Below are positions 24,120 through 31,936 of a DNA stretch of 35,952 bases, piece after piece. Origin of the DNA: Spirochaetales bacterium Spiro_12 (GTDB lineage Bacteria; Spirochaetota; Spirochaetia; Treponematales; Rectinemataceae); NCBI GenBank assembly GCA_001603165.1, contig LVBN01000097.1, positions 1 to 35,952 of the forward strand. Direction: 5' to 3'. Numbering within the stretch: position 1 is the first letter of the stretch; every line of letters begins with the position of its first letter. Below the pieces are notes generated by a model. It ran no database searches. It worked only from the letters and a program-made list of their open reading frames with translations, and was not told the DNA's origin. Made by a program: the position numbers and the translations under genes.

Positions 24120-25097
24120 CTAGAACTTTTTCTTTAAGAACTCAATGGAGCTGGCGGCGATCTGCTCGGCCAAAAGGCCGTGCTGGCCCAAGAGGCCCTC
24201 GTAGGGGCCGTTGGAGGCGAAGCGGTCGTCGATGCCCAGCATTTTTACGGGCGTTGGCCTTGTCTGGGAGAGGAACTGGGCGATCGCGCTGCCCAGGCCA
24301 CCGTTGAGGAAGTGCTCCTCCACGGTGACGATCCTGCCGGTTTCGCCCGCCGCCTTGAGGATCATGTCCTCGTCCAGGGGCTTGATGCTGTGGATATCGA
24401 TCACCCGGGCGCTGATGCCTTTGCGGTCCAGCAGCTGGGCGGCCTTTACCGCCTGGCAGAGAACGGTCCCGGTGCCGATGAGGGTGACGTCGTGGCCTTC
24501 CCTGACCAGGATGCCTTTGCCGATTTCGAAGGGCAGATCCTCATCGTATAGAACAGGCATGTTGGGGCTGCCGATGCGCATGTAGGAGGGGCCCGAGTGC
24601 TTGGCCAGCGCCAGGGTAGCCTTGCGGATCGAGACAGGGTCTCCGGGATTGAGCACCAGGAGGCCGGGAATGGTGCGCATGAGGGCGAAATCGTCGATGG
24701 AGTGGTGGGTGGGGCCCAGCTGGGAATAGGTGAGGCCGCCGCAGCGCCCTATCACCTTGACGTTCTGTCGCATGTAGCCCAGATCGTCCTTGACCATTTC
24801 GAAGGGTCTGGCGGAGACGAAGGGGGCGATGGCCGCATAGAAGGGAATCTTGCCCACCGCGGCCATGCCGGCGCAATAGCCGACGGCGCCCTGTTCCATG
24901 ATGCCGAACTCTATATGACGTTCGGGAAAGGCCGCCTTGAAGGGCGAGAGCCCCGAACCCGAGGAGGAGTCGGTGGATACGACGACGATGTCGGGATTGG
25001 CCTTTCCCGCTTCAAGAAGGGCTTCGCCGAAGGCTTTTATCGGGGCCTCGCTGGCTTCGAAGGCCTTGGCGGAAAGCATCGCTGGTTGTTTCATCAT
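24120..25097 (-). CDS. transketolase, C-terminal (pyrimidine-binding) subunit
   Basis: 325 residues; the second half of a split transketolase. The catalytic Glu that activates thiamine diphosphate is Glu68 in EFGIMEQGAVGYCAG; the C-terminal domain includes VEEHFLNGGLGSAIAQ. With the gene at 25094-25975 it would transfer two-carbon ketol units between sugar phosphates. Tandem ATGs at 25097 and 25094 follow GGGAGGATT; the spacing slightly favours the second. The 4-bp ATGA overlap with the upstream subunit suggests balanced expression. Split transketolases are common in sugar-catabolic operons and can be specialised for unusual ketoses. Confidence 0.93.
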   Translation of the reverse strand: MMKQPAMLSAKAFEASEAPIKAFGEALLEAGKANPDIVVVSTDSSSGSGLSPFKAAFPERHIEFGIMEQGAVGYCAGMAAVGKIPFYAAIAPFVSARPFEMVKDDLGYMRQNVKVIGRCGGLTYSQLGPTHHSIDDFALMRTIPGLLVLNPGDPVSIRKATLALAKHSGPSYMRIGSPNMPVLYDEDLPFEIGKGILVREGHDVTLIGTGTVLCQAVKAAQLLDRKGISARVIDIHSIKPLDEDMILKAAGETGRIVTVEEHFLNGGLGSAIAQFLSQTRPTPVKMLGIDDRFASNGPYEGLLGQHGLLAEQIAASSIEFLKKKF

Positions 25098-25975
25098 AAT
25101 CCTCCCTTTACCTGCGCCTCGGCCAGCGCTTTTTCCAGCCCGGCCCTGGCCGCGGCCAGAGCCTCGTCGGCGAGCTGTAGTTCTTCCTTGGTGGCCTTCC
25201 AGTAGTGGTAAGCGGCCTTGCCTTCGGCGAAGGGGAAACCCTTGGATTTGACCGTATCGGCAATGATGAGGGAAGGCTTGCCTTTTTCGAAGGGAAGGCT
25301 CTCCAGGGTTTGGACTATGGTGGGGTAGTCGTGGCCGTCTATGCGGCGGACCGACCAGCCGAAGGATGCCCAGCGGTCCTGGAGGGGTTCGTAGTTCATG
25401 ATCGAATCCGAGGGGCCGCCGATCTGGAGGCCGTTTTTGTCGACGATGGCGGTGAGATTGTCCAGCTTATGGTGACTGGCGGCCGCGGCGGCTTCCCAGT
25501 TGGAGCCCTCGGCCAGCTCGCCGTCGCCCATCAGGGTGTAGACCCGGGCCGGGGAGGCGGAGAGCTTGAGCCCCATGGCCATGCCCGCGGCGATGGAGAG
25601 CCCGTGTCCCAGCGATCCGGTATTGGCCTCCACCCCCGGCAATTTGTCCATGCTGGGATGCCCGGGTATGTGCGAATCGAGTTCGCCATAGCTGTCCATT
25701 ATTTCCTTGGGGAAGTATCCCTTCTCGGCCAGGGCCGCGTAGAGGATCAGGCACTTGTGCCCGGCGGAGAGCACGAAGCGGTCCCTGTCGGCCAGGCCGG
25801 GGTTTTGCGGGTCCAGCTTCATGAATTTGTAGTAAAGCACCGCGACGATGTCCGCGGCCGAAAGGGCTCCTCCCATGTGGCCGGTGCCCGCGGCCTTCAC
25901 CATGCGAAGGACGTTTTCCCTCAGCGCGAGGGCCTTGAACTTCAGCTTTAGTTCTTCTTTCTTGCTCAAAGGCAT
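25094..25975 (-). CDS. transketolase, N-terminal (thiamine diphosphate-binding) subunit
   Basis: 293 residues. GTGHMGGALSAADIVAVLYY at 30-49 carries the substrate-side His/Gly motif, IPGHPS near 103 a further active-site His, and GDGELAEGSNW...DKNG (150-183) is the thiamine diphosphate/Mg motif with Asp151 and Asn182. Pairs with the downstream gene to form one transketolase. Located 136 nt after the RpiB-like gene, with a 19-bp hairpin between. Confidence 0.93.
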   Translation of the reverse strand: MPLSKKEELKLKFKALALRENVLRMVKAAGTGHMGGALSAADIVAVLYYKFMKLDPQNPGLADRDRFVLSAGHKCLILYAALAEKGYFPKEIMDSYGELDSHIPGHPSMDKLPGVEANTGSLGHGLSIAAGMAMGLKLSASPARVYTLMGDGELAEGSNWEAAAAASHHKLDNLTAIVDKNGLQIGGPSDSIMNYEPLQDRWASFGWSVRRIDGHDYPTIVQTLESLPFEKGKPSLIIADTVKSKGFPFAEGKAAYHYWKATKEELQLADEALAAARAGLEKALAEAQVKGGL

Positions 25976-26036
25976 GCTTGCTTCCTTAACTGTGCCGCGC
26001 GAAGCGGCTTAATTCGGCGTTTCGCGTGTCGGGCGG

Positions 26037-26078
26037 CGCGCCCCGTGGTTTCGCCCGGCGGCGAAACCACGGGGCGCG
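26037..26078 (-). repeat. 19-bp hairpin between rpiB-like and transketolase genes
   Basis: Arms 26037-26055 and 26060-26078 are perfectly complementary (GC-rich, CGCGCCCCGTGGTTTCGCC) around CGGC. No T-run; likely a message-processing or stability element. Confidence 0.65.
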
Positions 26079-26111
26079 TAACCTGCCGCGACCGACGGCG
26101 GAACTTGATTT

Positions 26112-26570
26112 CTATTTGCCCTGCTTGGCGGCGTAATCGACGATAGCCCGCACCTTGGGTTCGCTTCTGGTGCCCGGTTCCCATTCGGCGTCCAGCCAGA
26201 TCTTTACCAGCGCCTTGGCCACATAGGGCCCCATGGTCTGCTGTCCCAAGGTGGCGACGTTGGCATTGTTGCTCTTGATAGCCCTTTCGGCGGAATAGGG
26301 GTCCGCCAGGAGGGCGGCGTAGACGCCCGGCACCTTGTTGGCCGCTATGGACATGCCGATGCCCGTGCCGCAGACCAGAATGCCCCGATCGAATTTTCCC
26401 GAGGCCACCGCCTCGCCCACCTTGAAGGCCACGTTGGGATAGATGGGATCATCGCTTCCGAAGTCCTCGAAACTATGGCCCTCGGCCTTGAGAAGTTCCT
26501 TGATAGTCTCTTTGAGTTCGGCGGCGTTGGGATCGCATCCGACGGCTACCTTCCATTTCTTTGTCGCCAT
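26112..26570 (-). CDS. RpiB/LacA/LacB-family sugar-phosphate isomerase, variant active site
   Basis: 152 residues. The catalytic CGTGIGMSIAANK loop is intact (Cys67). Two positions that are His in canonical RpiB are changed: the DHAG motif reads DPNA (Pro14) and the HND motif reads SNN (Ser100). In the RpiB family these His residues help open the furanose ring and bind phosphate or hydroxyls, so a linear or shorter substrate such as a tetrulose phosphate is possible, by inference. The ATG at 26570 is first in the minus operon with the split transketolase; promoter and HutC-type operator at 26703-26741. Confidence 0.88.
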   Translation of the reverse strand: MATKKWKVAVGCDPNAAELKETIKELLKAEGHSFEDFGSDDPIYPNVAFKVGEAVASGKFDRGILVCGTGIGMSIAANKVPGVYAALLADPYSAERAIKSNNANVATLGQQTMGPYVAKALVKIWLDAEWEPGTRSEPKVRAIVDYAAKQGK

Positions 26571-26825
26571 GGTCTTTACTCCTTTACGAGCGCTGATATG
26601 GGAAGCCGCCGTCCATCGATCACCCGGCCAGTCTCCCTGTGGAGTCTCAGGCTAAGGCGGAGCCGATTTTCGCCGCCGCCCCCTTTTCAACCCCATACAA
26701 ACATGTATATACATAATATAAAGAATAGGCGTACTATGCAAGGAACCCCCGGCCATCCTCGGCGCTTTAGCGCGGGATTAGGCCGGTTTTCGCCCCGAAT
26801 TGTCCCTAGGAGAGGAGGATGAGCA
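26571..26825. other. divergent control region between rpiB-like and HutC-type gntR genes
   Basis: 255 bp without a gene. Holds the minus-strand promoter and the 12-bp palindromic operator at 26703-26714. No clear separate -35/-10 pair for the plus-strand regulator gene was found, so its own promoter probably overlaps the same operator. Confidence 0.6.
26703..26741 (-). promoter_or_regulatory. rpiB-tkt promoter with perfect HutC-type operator ATGTATATACAT
   Basis: Minus strand: TTGCAT (26736-26741), a 17-nt spacer, TATTAT (26713-26718). The 12-bp perfect palindrome ATGTATATACAT (26703-26714) overlaps the end of the -10 and the start point. The core GTATATAC fits the HutC-subfamily pattern GTnTAnAC. 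Confidence 0.75.
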
Positions 26826-27596
26826 ATGGCCGAGGTCCCGCAGGAGAAAGAGATCTCCAACGAAATTCACATCCTCAACAGGTCAGGTCCCAAACCGCTT
26901 TACGCGCAGCTGGAAGAAATACTCCGCGCCGATATCCGGGAAGGCAGGCTGGCCCATCACGAGGCTATTCCTTCCGAAAACGAACTCAGCCGCCTCTACG
27001 AACTGAGCCGGATGACTGTACGGGGTGTGATCACGCGTCTGGTCAACGAGGGCCTTCTGTACAGGGTTCCCGGCAAGGGAACCTTCGTGGCGGAACCAAA
27101 GATAATGACCGGCCCTCTTTCCCAGAAGGGTATCCGGGAGCAGCTGGAAGCCCAGGGTTACGAAACGGGCACGACCATGCTGGACAAGCGGGTGGAGCGG
27201 GCGGATCAGAGCATTTCCGAGGGCTTGAGCCTTCCGCCGGGAAGCCCGGTGTACAGGCTGGAGCGCCTCCGCTACGCCAACGGCGAGCCTTTGGCCCTGG
27301 AACGCTCCTATATCCCCGAAGAACTGTGCGAAGACTTTTTCCAGCAGAACCTGGAAAAGGAACCGCTCTGCAACATCCTGGAGAAACGCTACTCCATCGT
27401 GGCCACCCACGGCGTGGAAACCCTGGAAAGCTGCCAGGCCTCGGCCGAGGAAGCCAGGCTCTTGAAGGTGCCCAGAGGCTCGGCCCTCCTGTTGCTTCAC
27501 TACACGTTGTTTTCCCAGACCGGGGCTCCCTTCGAATTTACCAAGGTGGTATTCCGCGGAGACCGCTTCAAGCTGCGATTCGCCTTCAGCCGCTGA
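26826..27596 (+). CDS. GntR-family transcriptional regulator, HutC subfamily with UTRA domain
   Basis: 256 residues. Winged helix at about 20-90: KPLYAQLEEILRADIREGRL, IPSENELSRLYELSRMTVRGVITRLVNEGLLYRVPGKGTFVA. UTRA effector domain at about 95-250, with the typical GSPVYRLERLRYANGEPLALERSYIPEELC segment. UTRA regulators usually respond to phosphorylated sugars or similar metabolites. The ATG at 26826 has GGAGG 7 nt upstream; an ATG at 26819 in another frame overlaps it. Operators of its expected type (GTnTAnAC) lie in front of rpiB-tkt, the transaldolase-like gene and the TRAP operon, which defines a probable local regulon. Confidence 0.94.
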   Translation: MAEVPQEKEISNEIHILNRSGPKPLYAQLEEILRADIREGRLAHHEAIPSENELSRLYELSRMTVRGVITRLVNEGLLYRVPGKGTFVAEPKIMTGPLSQKGIREQLEAQGYETGTTMLDKRVERADQSISEGLSLPPGSPVYRLERLRYANGEPLALERSYIPEELCEDFFQQNLEKEPLCNILEKRYSIVATHGVETLESCQASAEEARLLKVPRGSALLLLHYTLFSQTGAPFEFTKVVFRGDRFKLRFAFSR

Positions 27597-27876
27597 CCGG
27601 GCCAGGTCCTGGGCCCGGGGCGCATCGGCATGCCGAGCCGGTACCTCCTCGAGGCGACGATGTACCGGTGACGGCGCCGCGGTGGCACCGCCGCGATACC
27701 TCGCCCTGGCAGGGGAAAATGAAAGAAGCGTATTGACTACTTGTCTTTTCCGTGTTATATCTGTATATACATGTTGAAATGGGTGAGGCGTTAAAAAGCC
27801 GAGCCCGACACGTCGAAACCAAGGGCGCGTCGAAATCGCCGCTGAAAGTGGCTTTCGGAGCGTAAAGGAGAGGATT
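27597..27876 (+). other. intergenic region upstream of the transaldolase-like gene
   Basis: 280 bp without a gene. The first half is GC-rich with short palindromes, including a stem near 27675-27697 (CGCCGCGGTG and its partial complement) that might end gntR transcription; the second half holds the promoter/operator at 27733-27773. AAAGGAGAGG lies before the gene start. Confidence 0.5.
27733..27773 (+). promoter_or_regulatory. transaldolase-like gene promoter with HutC-type operator TGTATATACA
   Basis: TTGACT (27733-27738), a 17-nt spacer, TATATC (27756-27761), then the perfect 10-bp palindrome TGTATATACA at 27762-27771, directly downstream of the -10 box as at the rpiB-tkt promoter. Confidence 0.75.
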
Positions 27877-29193
27877 ATGGCGGAAATCAAGACCACGGTC
27901 AGGGCCATGCTCGCGGGCGGCGCAGTTTCGGTGGTAAAGGCCGACGAAGCCTATGTCCGCAGAGTGCTGGACAAACCCTTCGACATCGAAACCCTGCTCG
28001 GGCTCGAAGGTTTGGTGCGGCACCTGGGCGTGACGGCGGAGTTCAAGGAAGTCATCGACTACTTCAAGGTACCCGAGGGCAAAACTCCCGCCGGATTCCG
28101 AATCGAATACGCATACCAGGGCGACGGGCTTCTCTGCGCCGACTTGGTGCGGGATATCTCCTACGGCGAAAACGGGGAGATGAGGCCCACCAACGTCCTC
28201 TTCTCCGCCGATTCCGCCAATCCCTACGAGGTTGCTCCCATCAAGGGCCTCATCGCCAACCTCACCTGCAACCCCGGCATCATCTACGACCTTTTCATCA
28301 ACAACCCCAAGGCCAACGTGGGCAACAAGTTCAAGACCCGCGAGGAAGTCATGCAGGAGCTGGGCAATGTGCTCGGCCCCGGCGTCGATATTTCCGTCGA
28401 ACTGAACAATCCCTGGGCCTCCGAATCCGAGATCCTGGAAGAGGCCGCCCTGTTCAAGGAGATGCTTTCCAAGTACAGGGTCGTCATCAAGGTGCCCCAC
28501 ACCGGACCGGTGAACGGCCAGAACGTGGGTGAGCTTTTGAAGGGCGACAAGAAATTCCAGCGCCGCTGGGACGAGGGCAACACCGCGGATTTCGTCCATG
28601 GTCACAATCTGGCCCTCCTTTTGAAGGAGCACGGCTACAGGATCAACTTCACCCTCATGTTCGAGCCCTATCAGACCGCCCTGGCCCTCCAGGCCAAGCC
28701 TTATTTCATCAATAGCTTCATCCGCCACAGACTGGTGGTGAGCCAGCTCATCACCGACCTGCTGGCCAAGTACCGGGCCGACAAGAAGGACGAACACCTG
28801 GTGGCCCTGCGGAGCCTCTTGGTGGAGCGGGACTACCTGGCGCCCACGGACGCGAGCATGGACCTGGGCAAGGTACTGGAGCGCGCCAGCCTCTACGAGG
28901 AGTATCGCCAGTTCACCAAGCCCGAAGGCTCGGACGGACTGGACGGGGTCAGGCACAACCTCAGGGTGCTGCGCCAGGCCAACCTTCCCGACACCAGGTT
29001 GATCATCTGCTCCATGGAAGGCGACAGGAACTATCCGGACATCGACAAGCTCCTCGCGGAGCCCGAGTTCCTGGACATGACCCGGAAGGTGGTCATCACC
29101 ACCGAGCCGGCCTACCTGGTCAAGTGGACCACCACGCCCCAGGTCGTCACCTATCAGCGCAGGTTCATGAACGCCGCCAGCACGGCGAAATAG
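27877..29193 (+). CDS. large transaldolase-like protein (class I aldolase fold)
   Basis: 438 residues, much longer than fructose-6-phosphate aldolase (about 220) or transaldolase (about 320). The middle aligns by motif with that family: FSADSANPYEV (Asp112, equivalent to the catalytic Asp near the N-terminus), ANLTCNPGIIYDLF at 127-140 (compare VTTNPSII), VVIKVPHTG with the Schiff-base Lys205, and INFTLMFEPYQTALALQAKPYFINSFIRHR (compare the NVTLIFS..QA..A....YVSPFVGR block). About 105 residues precede the first motif and about 145 follow the last. No GNAT, kinase or other second domain is recognisable in these ends. Operator-controlled by the adjacent HutC-type regulator; with split transketolase and RpiB-like enzyme it completes a sugar-phosphate rearrangement set. 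Confidence 0.78.
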   Translation: MAEIKTTVRAMLAGGAVSVVKADEAYVRRVLDKPFDIETLLGLEGLVRHLGVTAEFKEVIDYFKVPEGKTPAGFRIEYAYQGDGLLCADLVRDISYGENGEMRPTNVLFSADSANPYEVAPIKGLIANLTCNPGIIYDLFINNPKANVGNKFKTREEVMQELGNVLGPGVDISVELNNPWASESEILEEAALFKEMLSKYRVVIKVPHTGPVNGQNVGELLKGDKKFQRRWDEGNTADFVHGHNLALLLKEHGYRINFTLMFEPYQTALALQAKPYFINSFIRHRLVVSQLITDLLAKYRADKKDEHLVALRSLLVERDYLAPTDASMDLGKVLERASLYEEYRQFTKPEGSDGLDGVRHNLRVLRQANLPDTRLIICSMEGDRNYPDIDKLLAEPEFLDMTRKVVITTEPAYLVKWTTTPQVVTYQRRFMNAASTAK

Positions 29194-29263
29194 ATGTAAA
29201 GAGGGAAAACCGGGCCCCTGGGTCGGCCGACCCAGGGAATACCGGAATTTTCCTGCACAGGAG

Positions 29264-29287
29264 GGCCGCCCGATAAAAAGGGCGGCC
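29264..29287 (+). terminator. short terminator-like hairpin after the transaldolase-like gene
   Basis: GGCCGCCC (29264-29271) pairs with GGGCGGCC (29280-29287), followed by TTCTTATTT. Preceded by another self-complementary stretch CCTGGGTCGGCCGACCCAGG near 29217-29236. Confidence 0.55.
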
Positions 29288-29353
29288 TTCTTATTTCCCT
29301 GTCCTGGCCGTTGGGCTCTTAGGTTCTCCGCTATGTCCGATTCGTCCGGGTAG

Positions 29354-29391
29354 AAAAACACCGCCGGGGAGACGCTCCCGGCGGTGTTTTT
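29354..29391. terminator. bidirectional rho-independent terminator
   Basis: AAAAACACCGCCGGG pairs with CCCGGCGGTGTTTTT (one G bulge near the loop), giving A/T runs for both strands. It lies between the plus-strand transaldolase-like gene and the end of the minus-strand TRAP/cupin operon. Confidence 0.82.
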
Positions 29392-29426
29392 CATCCAGGC
29401 TTTTTTGGGGGTTTGCAGCCCTGGGT

Positions 29427-29765
29427 CTAGCGGGGCGGGGCGTAGATCACGTAGTAAACGGTCCTTCCGTCGAAGCTGTTGATGATCTCGTGCTCTTCCG
29501 TGGGCATGATGAGAATAGCCATACCCGGGCTCAGGGCGTGGGATTCCTTATCGTTGCGCACCACCAGCGAGCCTTCGGCCACCATGAGCACGTGTTCCGA
29601 ATGGGGGTGGGAATGGAGCTGGCCGTGGCCGCCCTTTTCCATCAGCGAATAGTGGAAGGTGAAGTGCCTGGCTCCGTCCTTCTCGTCGAATATGTCTTTC
29701 TGGTAGAGACCTTCCCTGTTCTGAATCTTGATGGAGGGAATGTCCGCGATGGTCACTGTCTTCAT
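29427..29765 (-). CDS. small cupin-domain protein
   Basis: 112 residues. Metal-site motif HSHPHSEHVLMVAEG (His51, His53, Glu57/His58) and motif 2 PGMAILIMPTEEHEI (His92). Start ATG at 29765 preceded by AAGGAG; an in-frame upstream GTG/ATG (MIQGVS) overlaps the ribosome site and is rejected. It follows the TRAP permease gene by 169 nt with hairpins between, and ends just before a bidirectional terminator. May bind or isomerise the TRAP substrate or its product. Different in sequence from the cupin at 23574. Confidence 0.82.
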   Translation of the reverse strand: MKTVTIADIPSIKIQNREGLYQKDIFDEKDGARHFTFHYSLMEKGGHGQLHSHPHSEHVLMVAEGSLVVRNDKESHALSPGMAILIMPTEEHEIINSFDGRTVYYVIYAPPR

Positions 29766-29785
29766 AGATACTCCTTGAATCAAAG

Positions 29786-29884
29786 GCGGTTTTAAGCGCC
29801 GGAATAGGTCCGCCGGAATAGGTCCAAAACCGCTTTTTTAACGTTATGGATTTTTCGAAAGTCGCGCGGGACTTCCGAAAAATT
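29786..29884. repeat. hairpins and 14-bp tandem duplication between TRAP permease and cupin
   Basis: GCCGGAATAGGTCC is present twice head to tail (29798-29811, 29812-29825) inside the arms GCGGTTTT (29786-29793) and AAAACCGC (29826-29833). A second imperfect stem at about 29848-29884 (GGATTTTTCGAAAGTC and near complement) follows, with A/T runs, and can act as a terminator for the permease gene. Confidence 0.5.
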
Positions 29885-29934
29885 CTCATCCCGCGCGGTT
29901 ACCCAGTCCCGGGTTTCCGGCGGGAGGGTTTTTC

Positions 29935-31821
29935 TCAAACCGCCGCCACCCTGCGTTCCTGACCGCGCTTCCAGAAGCTGTATCCCAGCACGAGGAGGAA
30001 TATAGCCAGGCCGATAAGGTCGGTGACCAGCTCGGGGGTTGCCAGAAGGATGGTCGCCACCAGGGTGAGGACTCTGAGGCTCACGTGGAGCTTTCTCAAA
30101 AGCCAGCCCTGCACTGTCGCCGCCAGGGCGACTGTGGCGAAGGCGTAGCTCAATACTACTTCCGCGATCTCGAAGAACCCGTAGCCCACGATGAGGATCT
30201 GGGGCACGTAGACAAAGGCGAAGGGCATGAGATACATGAAAATGCCCAGCATGAATGAATGCAGACCCGTCTTCATGGGGTTGCCGCCGGAGATGCTGGA
30301 GGCGGCGAAGGCGGCCACGCAGACGGGCGGCGTCAGGTTGGATGACATGGAGAGCCAGAAGCAGAGAAGGTGGGCGTTCACCGGGGCCACGCCGGCCATT
30401 ATGAGGGAGGGCGCGGCCAAAATCGACAGAATAATGTAGGAGGCCGTGATGGTGGTGCCCATGCCGATGATCGTGGCGATGAGAATGACCATGAGGATCA
30501 TCAGGAATAGGTTGTTGCCCGCCACCGATACGAGGACCGACGAGAATTTGAGGCCCAGACCCGTCATGGTCATGCCGGCCATCACCAGGCCGAGGGTGCC
30601 GGCGGTGGAGCCGACCACCAGGGAGCTGGTGCCCGCGGTTTCCAAGGACTGGATGAATTTCCTGGGCGTGAGCTTGTCCTGGGGAGCCCCGAAGAGGATG
30701 TTGCAGACTACGACGAAGACCGAACCGCCGAAGGCTATCACCGAAGGCGAATAGCCCAGGGCTATGAGGAGGCCAACCACCACGATGGTGAGGGCGAAGT
30801 ACCAGCCCCGCTTGAGCACGGCCCTTGTGCTGGGCACTTCGGAGGCTTCCAGTCCTTTCAAGCCTGTTTTTCTGGCCTGGAAGTAAACCTGAAGCCCTAT
30901 GGAAAGGTAGTAGAGGATGGCTGGAAGGACAGCCATGATCATGATGGTGCCGTAGGGGGTTTCGGTGATGGTGGCCAGGACGAAGGCCGCGGCGCCCATG
31001 ACGGGGGGAAGGAAACTGCCGCCGGTGGAGGCCGCCGCCTCCACCGCTCCCGAGAATTCCTTGGAATAGCCCACTTTCTTCATCATTGGGATCGTGAAAG
31101 TTCCGGTGGCGACCACATTGGCCACGGGGCTGCCGGAGATGGATCCGAAAATGGCGGAGCCGATGACCGAGATGAGGGCCGGGCCCCCGGGCACCTTGCC
31201 GGCGACGGAGGAGGCCAGGTCGATGAAGAAATCGCCGGCTCCCGAGGTCTGCAAGAAAGCTCCGAAGATGAGGAAGGGCATTACGTAGGTGGCGTAGACC
31301 GCCACTATGGTGCCGAATATCCCGTCGATGAAGTAGTTGTATTCCACCAGGCGGGAAAAGCTCACGCCCCCGTGCTGGAAGATGCCTGGGAGGATGGGGC
31401 CGAAATATACCTGGGCCAGCATGACCGCGCCCAGGATGGTGAGGGTATAACCCATGGTGCGGCGGGTGACCTCCAGGGAGAGGAGTATCATCACCGCGCC
31501 GAAGAGAATGTCCAGGTTGTTGGGAAGACCTACGCGCCGGGCGGCGTAGGTGGGGTACTGGAAGGTCCAATAGAGGATGGCCGCGGCGGAGAGCAGAAGC
31601 AACAGGGCGTCCAGTCCGTAGAGGAGCTTGGAGTTCGGCTTCTTCTGGGACGCGGGATACATTAAAAAGCAGAGCATGAAAGTGAAGAGCATGTAGAGGC
31701 CTCGATGGGCTTCGCTGCTCATGATGCCGAATCCTGAGGTGATGAAGTAATAAAGCCCGAAGAGCGCCGCGATTATCGTGACGGGCTTTTTAAGGAAATC
31801 GGCCTGGGGTCGGGTTTTCAT
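29935..31821 (-). CDS. TRAP transporter fused permease (DctQ-DctM fusion, TAXI type)
   Basis: 628 residues and about 15-17 hydrophobic segments. The N-terminal part (about 1-180) corresponds to the small DctQ-like subunit and the rest to the large DctM-like subunit, with typical TRAP text: FGAFLQTSGAGDFFIDLASSVAGKVPGGPALISVIGSAIFGSISGSPVANVVATGTFTIPMMKKVGYSKEFSGAVEAAASTGGSFLPPVMGAAAFVLA and TPPVCVAAFAASSISGGNPMKTG. Such fused permeases pair with TAXI binding proteins. The ATG at 31821 lies 288 nt after the TAXI gene, across an unusual inverted-repeat region. Secondary transport of a carboxylate driven by Na+ or H+. Confidence 0.94.
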   Translation of the reverse strand: MKTRPQADFLKKPVTIIAALFGLYYFITSGFGIMSSEAHRGLYMLFTFMLCFLMYPASQKKPNSKLLYGLDALLLLLSAAAILYWTFQYPTYAARRVGLPNNLDILFGAVMILLSLEVTRRTMGYTLTILGAVMLAQVYFGPILPGIFQHGGVSFSRLVEYNYFIDGIFGTIVAVYATYVMPFLIFGAFLQTSGAGDFFIDLASSVAGKVPGGPALISVIGSAIFGSISGSPVANVVATGTFTIPMMKKVGYSKEFSGAVEAAASTGGSFLPPVMGAAAFVLATITETPYGTIMIMAVLPAILYYLSIGLQVYFQARKTGLKGLEASEVPSTRAVLKRGWYFALTIVVVGLLIALGYSPSVIAFGGSVFVVVCNILFGAPQDKLTPRKFIQSLETAGTSSLVVGSTAGTLGLVMAGMTMTGLGLKFSSVLVSVAGNNLFLMILMVILIATIIGMGTTITASYIILSILAAPSLIMAGVAPVNAHLLCFWLSMSSNLTPPVCVAAFAASSISGGNPMKTGLHSFMLGIFMYLMPFAFVYVPQILIVGYGFFEIAEVVLSYAFATVALAATVQGWLLRKLHVSLRVLTLVATILLATPELVTDLIGLAIFLLVLGYSFWKRGQERRVAAV

Positions 31822-31842
31822 AGGATTCCCCTTGTTCGTGTA

Positions 31843-31872
31843 CAGCCCCGATTCATTCGAACCTCGGGGCTG
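31843..31872 (-). repeat. hairpin in the permease leader
   Basis: CAGCCCCGA (31843-31851) and TCGGGGCTG (31864-31872) form a 9-bp stem about 20 nt before the TRAP permease start. Confidence 0.55.
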
Positions 31873-31936
31873 CCTTTGGATGAAGTCTCAGCTATGGTGT
31901 CGATTGTATCGCAACAGGTTAATTCGACTGAAAAGG

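Noticed and set aside
27586-29394. 602-codon frame on the minus strand opposite the transaldolase-like gene
   Set aside because: GC-rich antisense shadow; no recognisable domain, while the plus strand has clear transaldolase motifs.
29792-31570. 592-codon minus-strand frame overlapping the TRAP permease
   Set aside because: Frame-shifted shadow rich in Arg, His, Pro and Gly, with no membrane segments; the permease frame is unmistakable.
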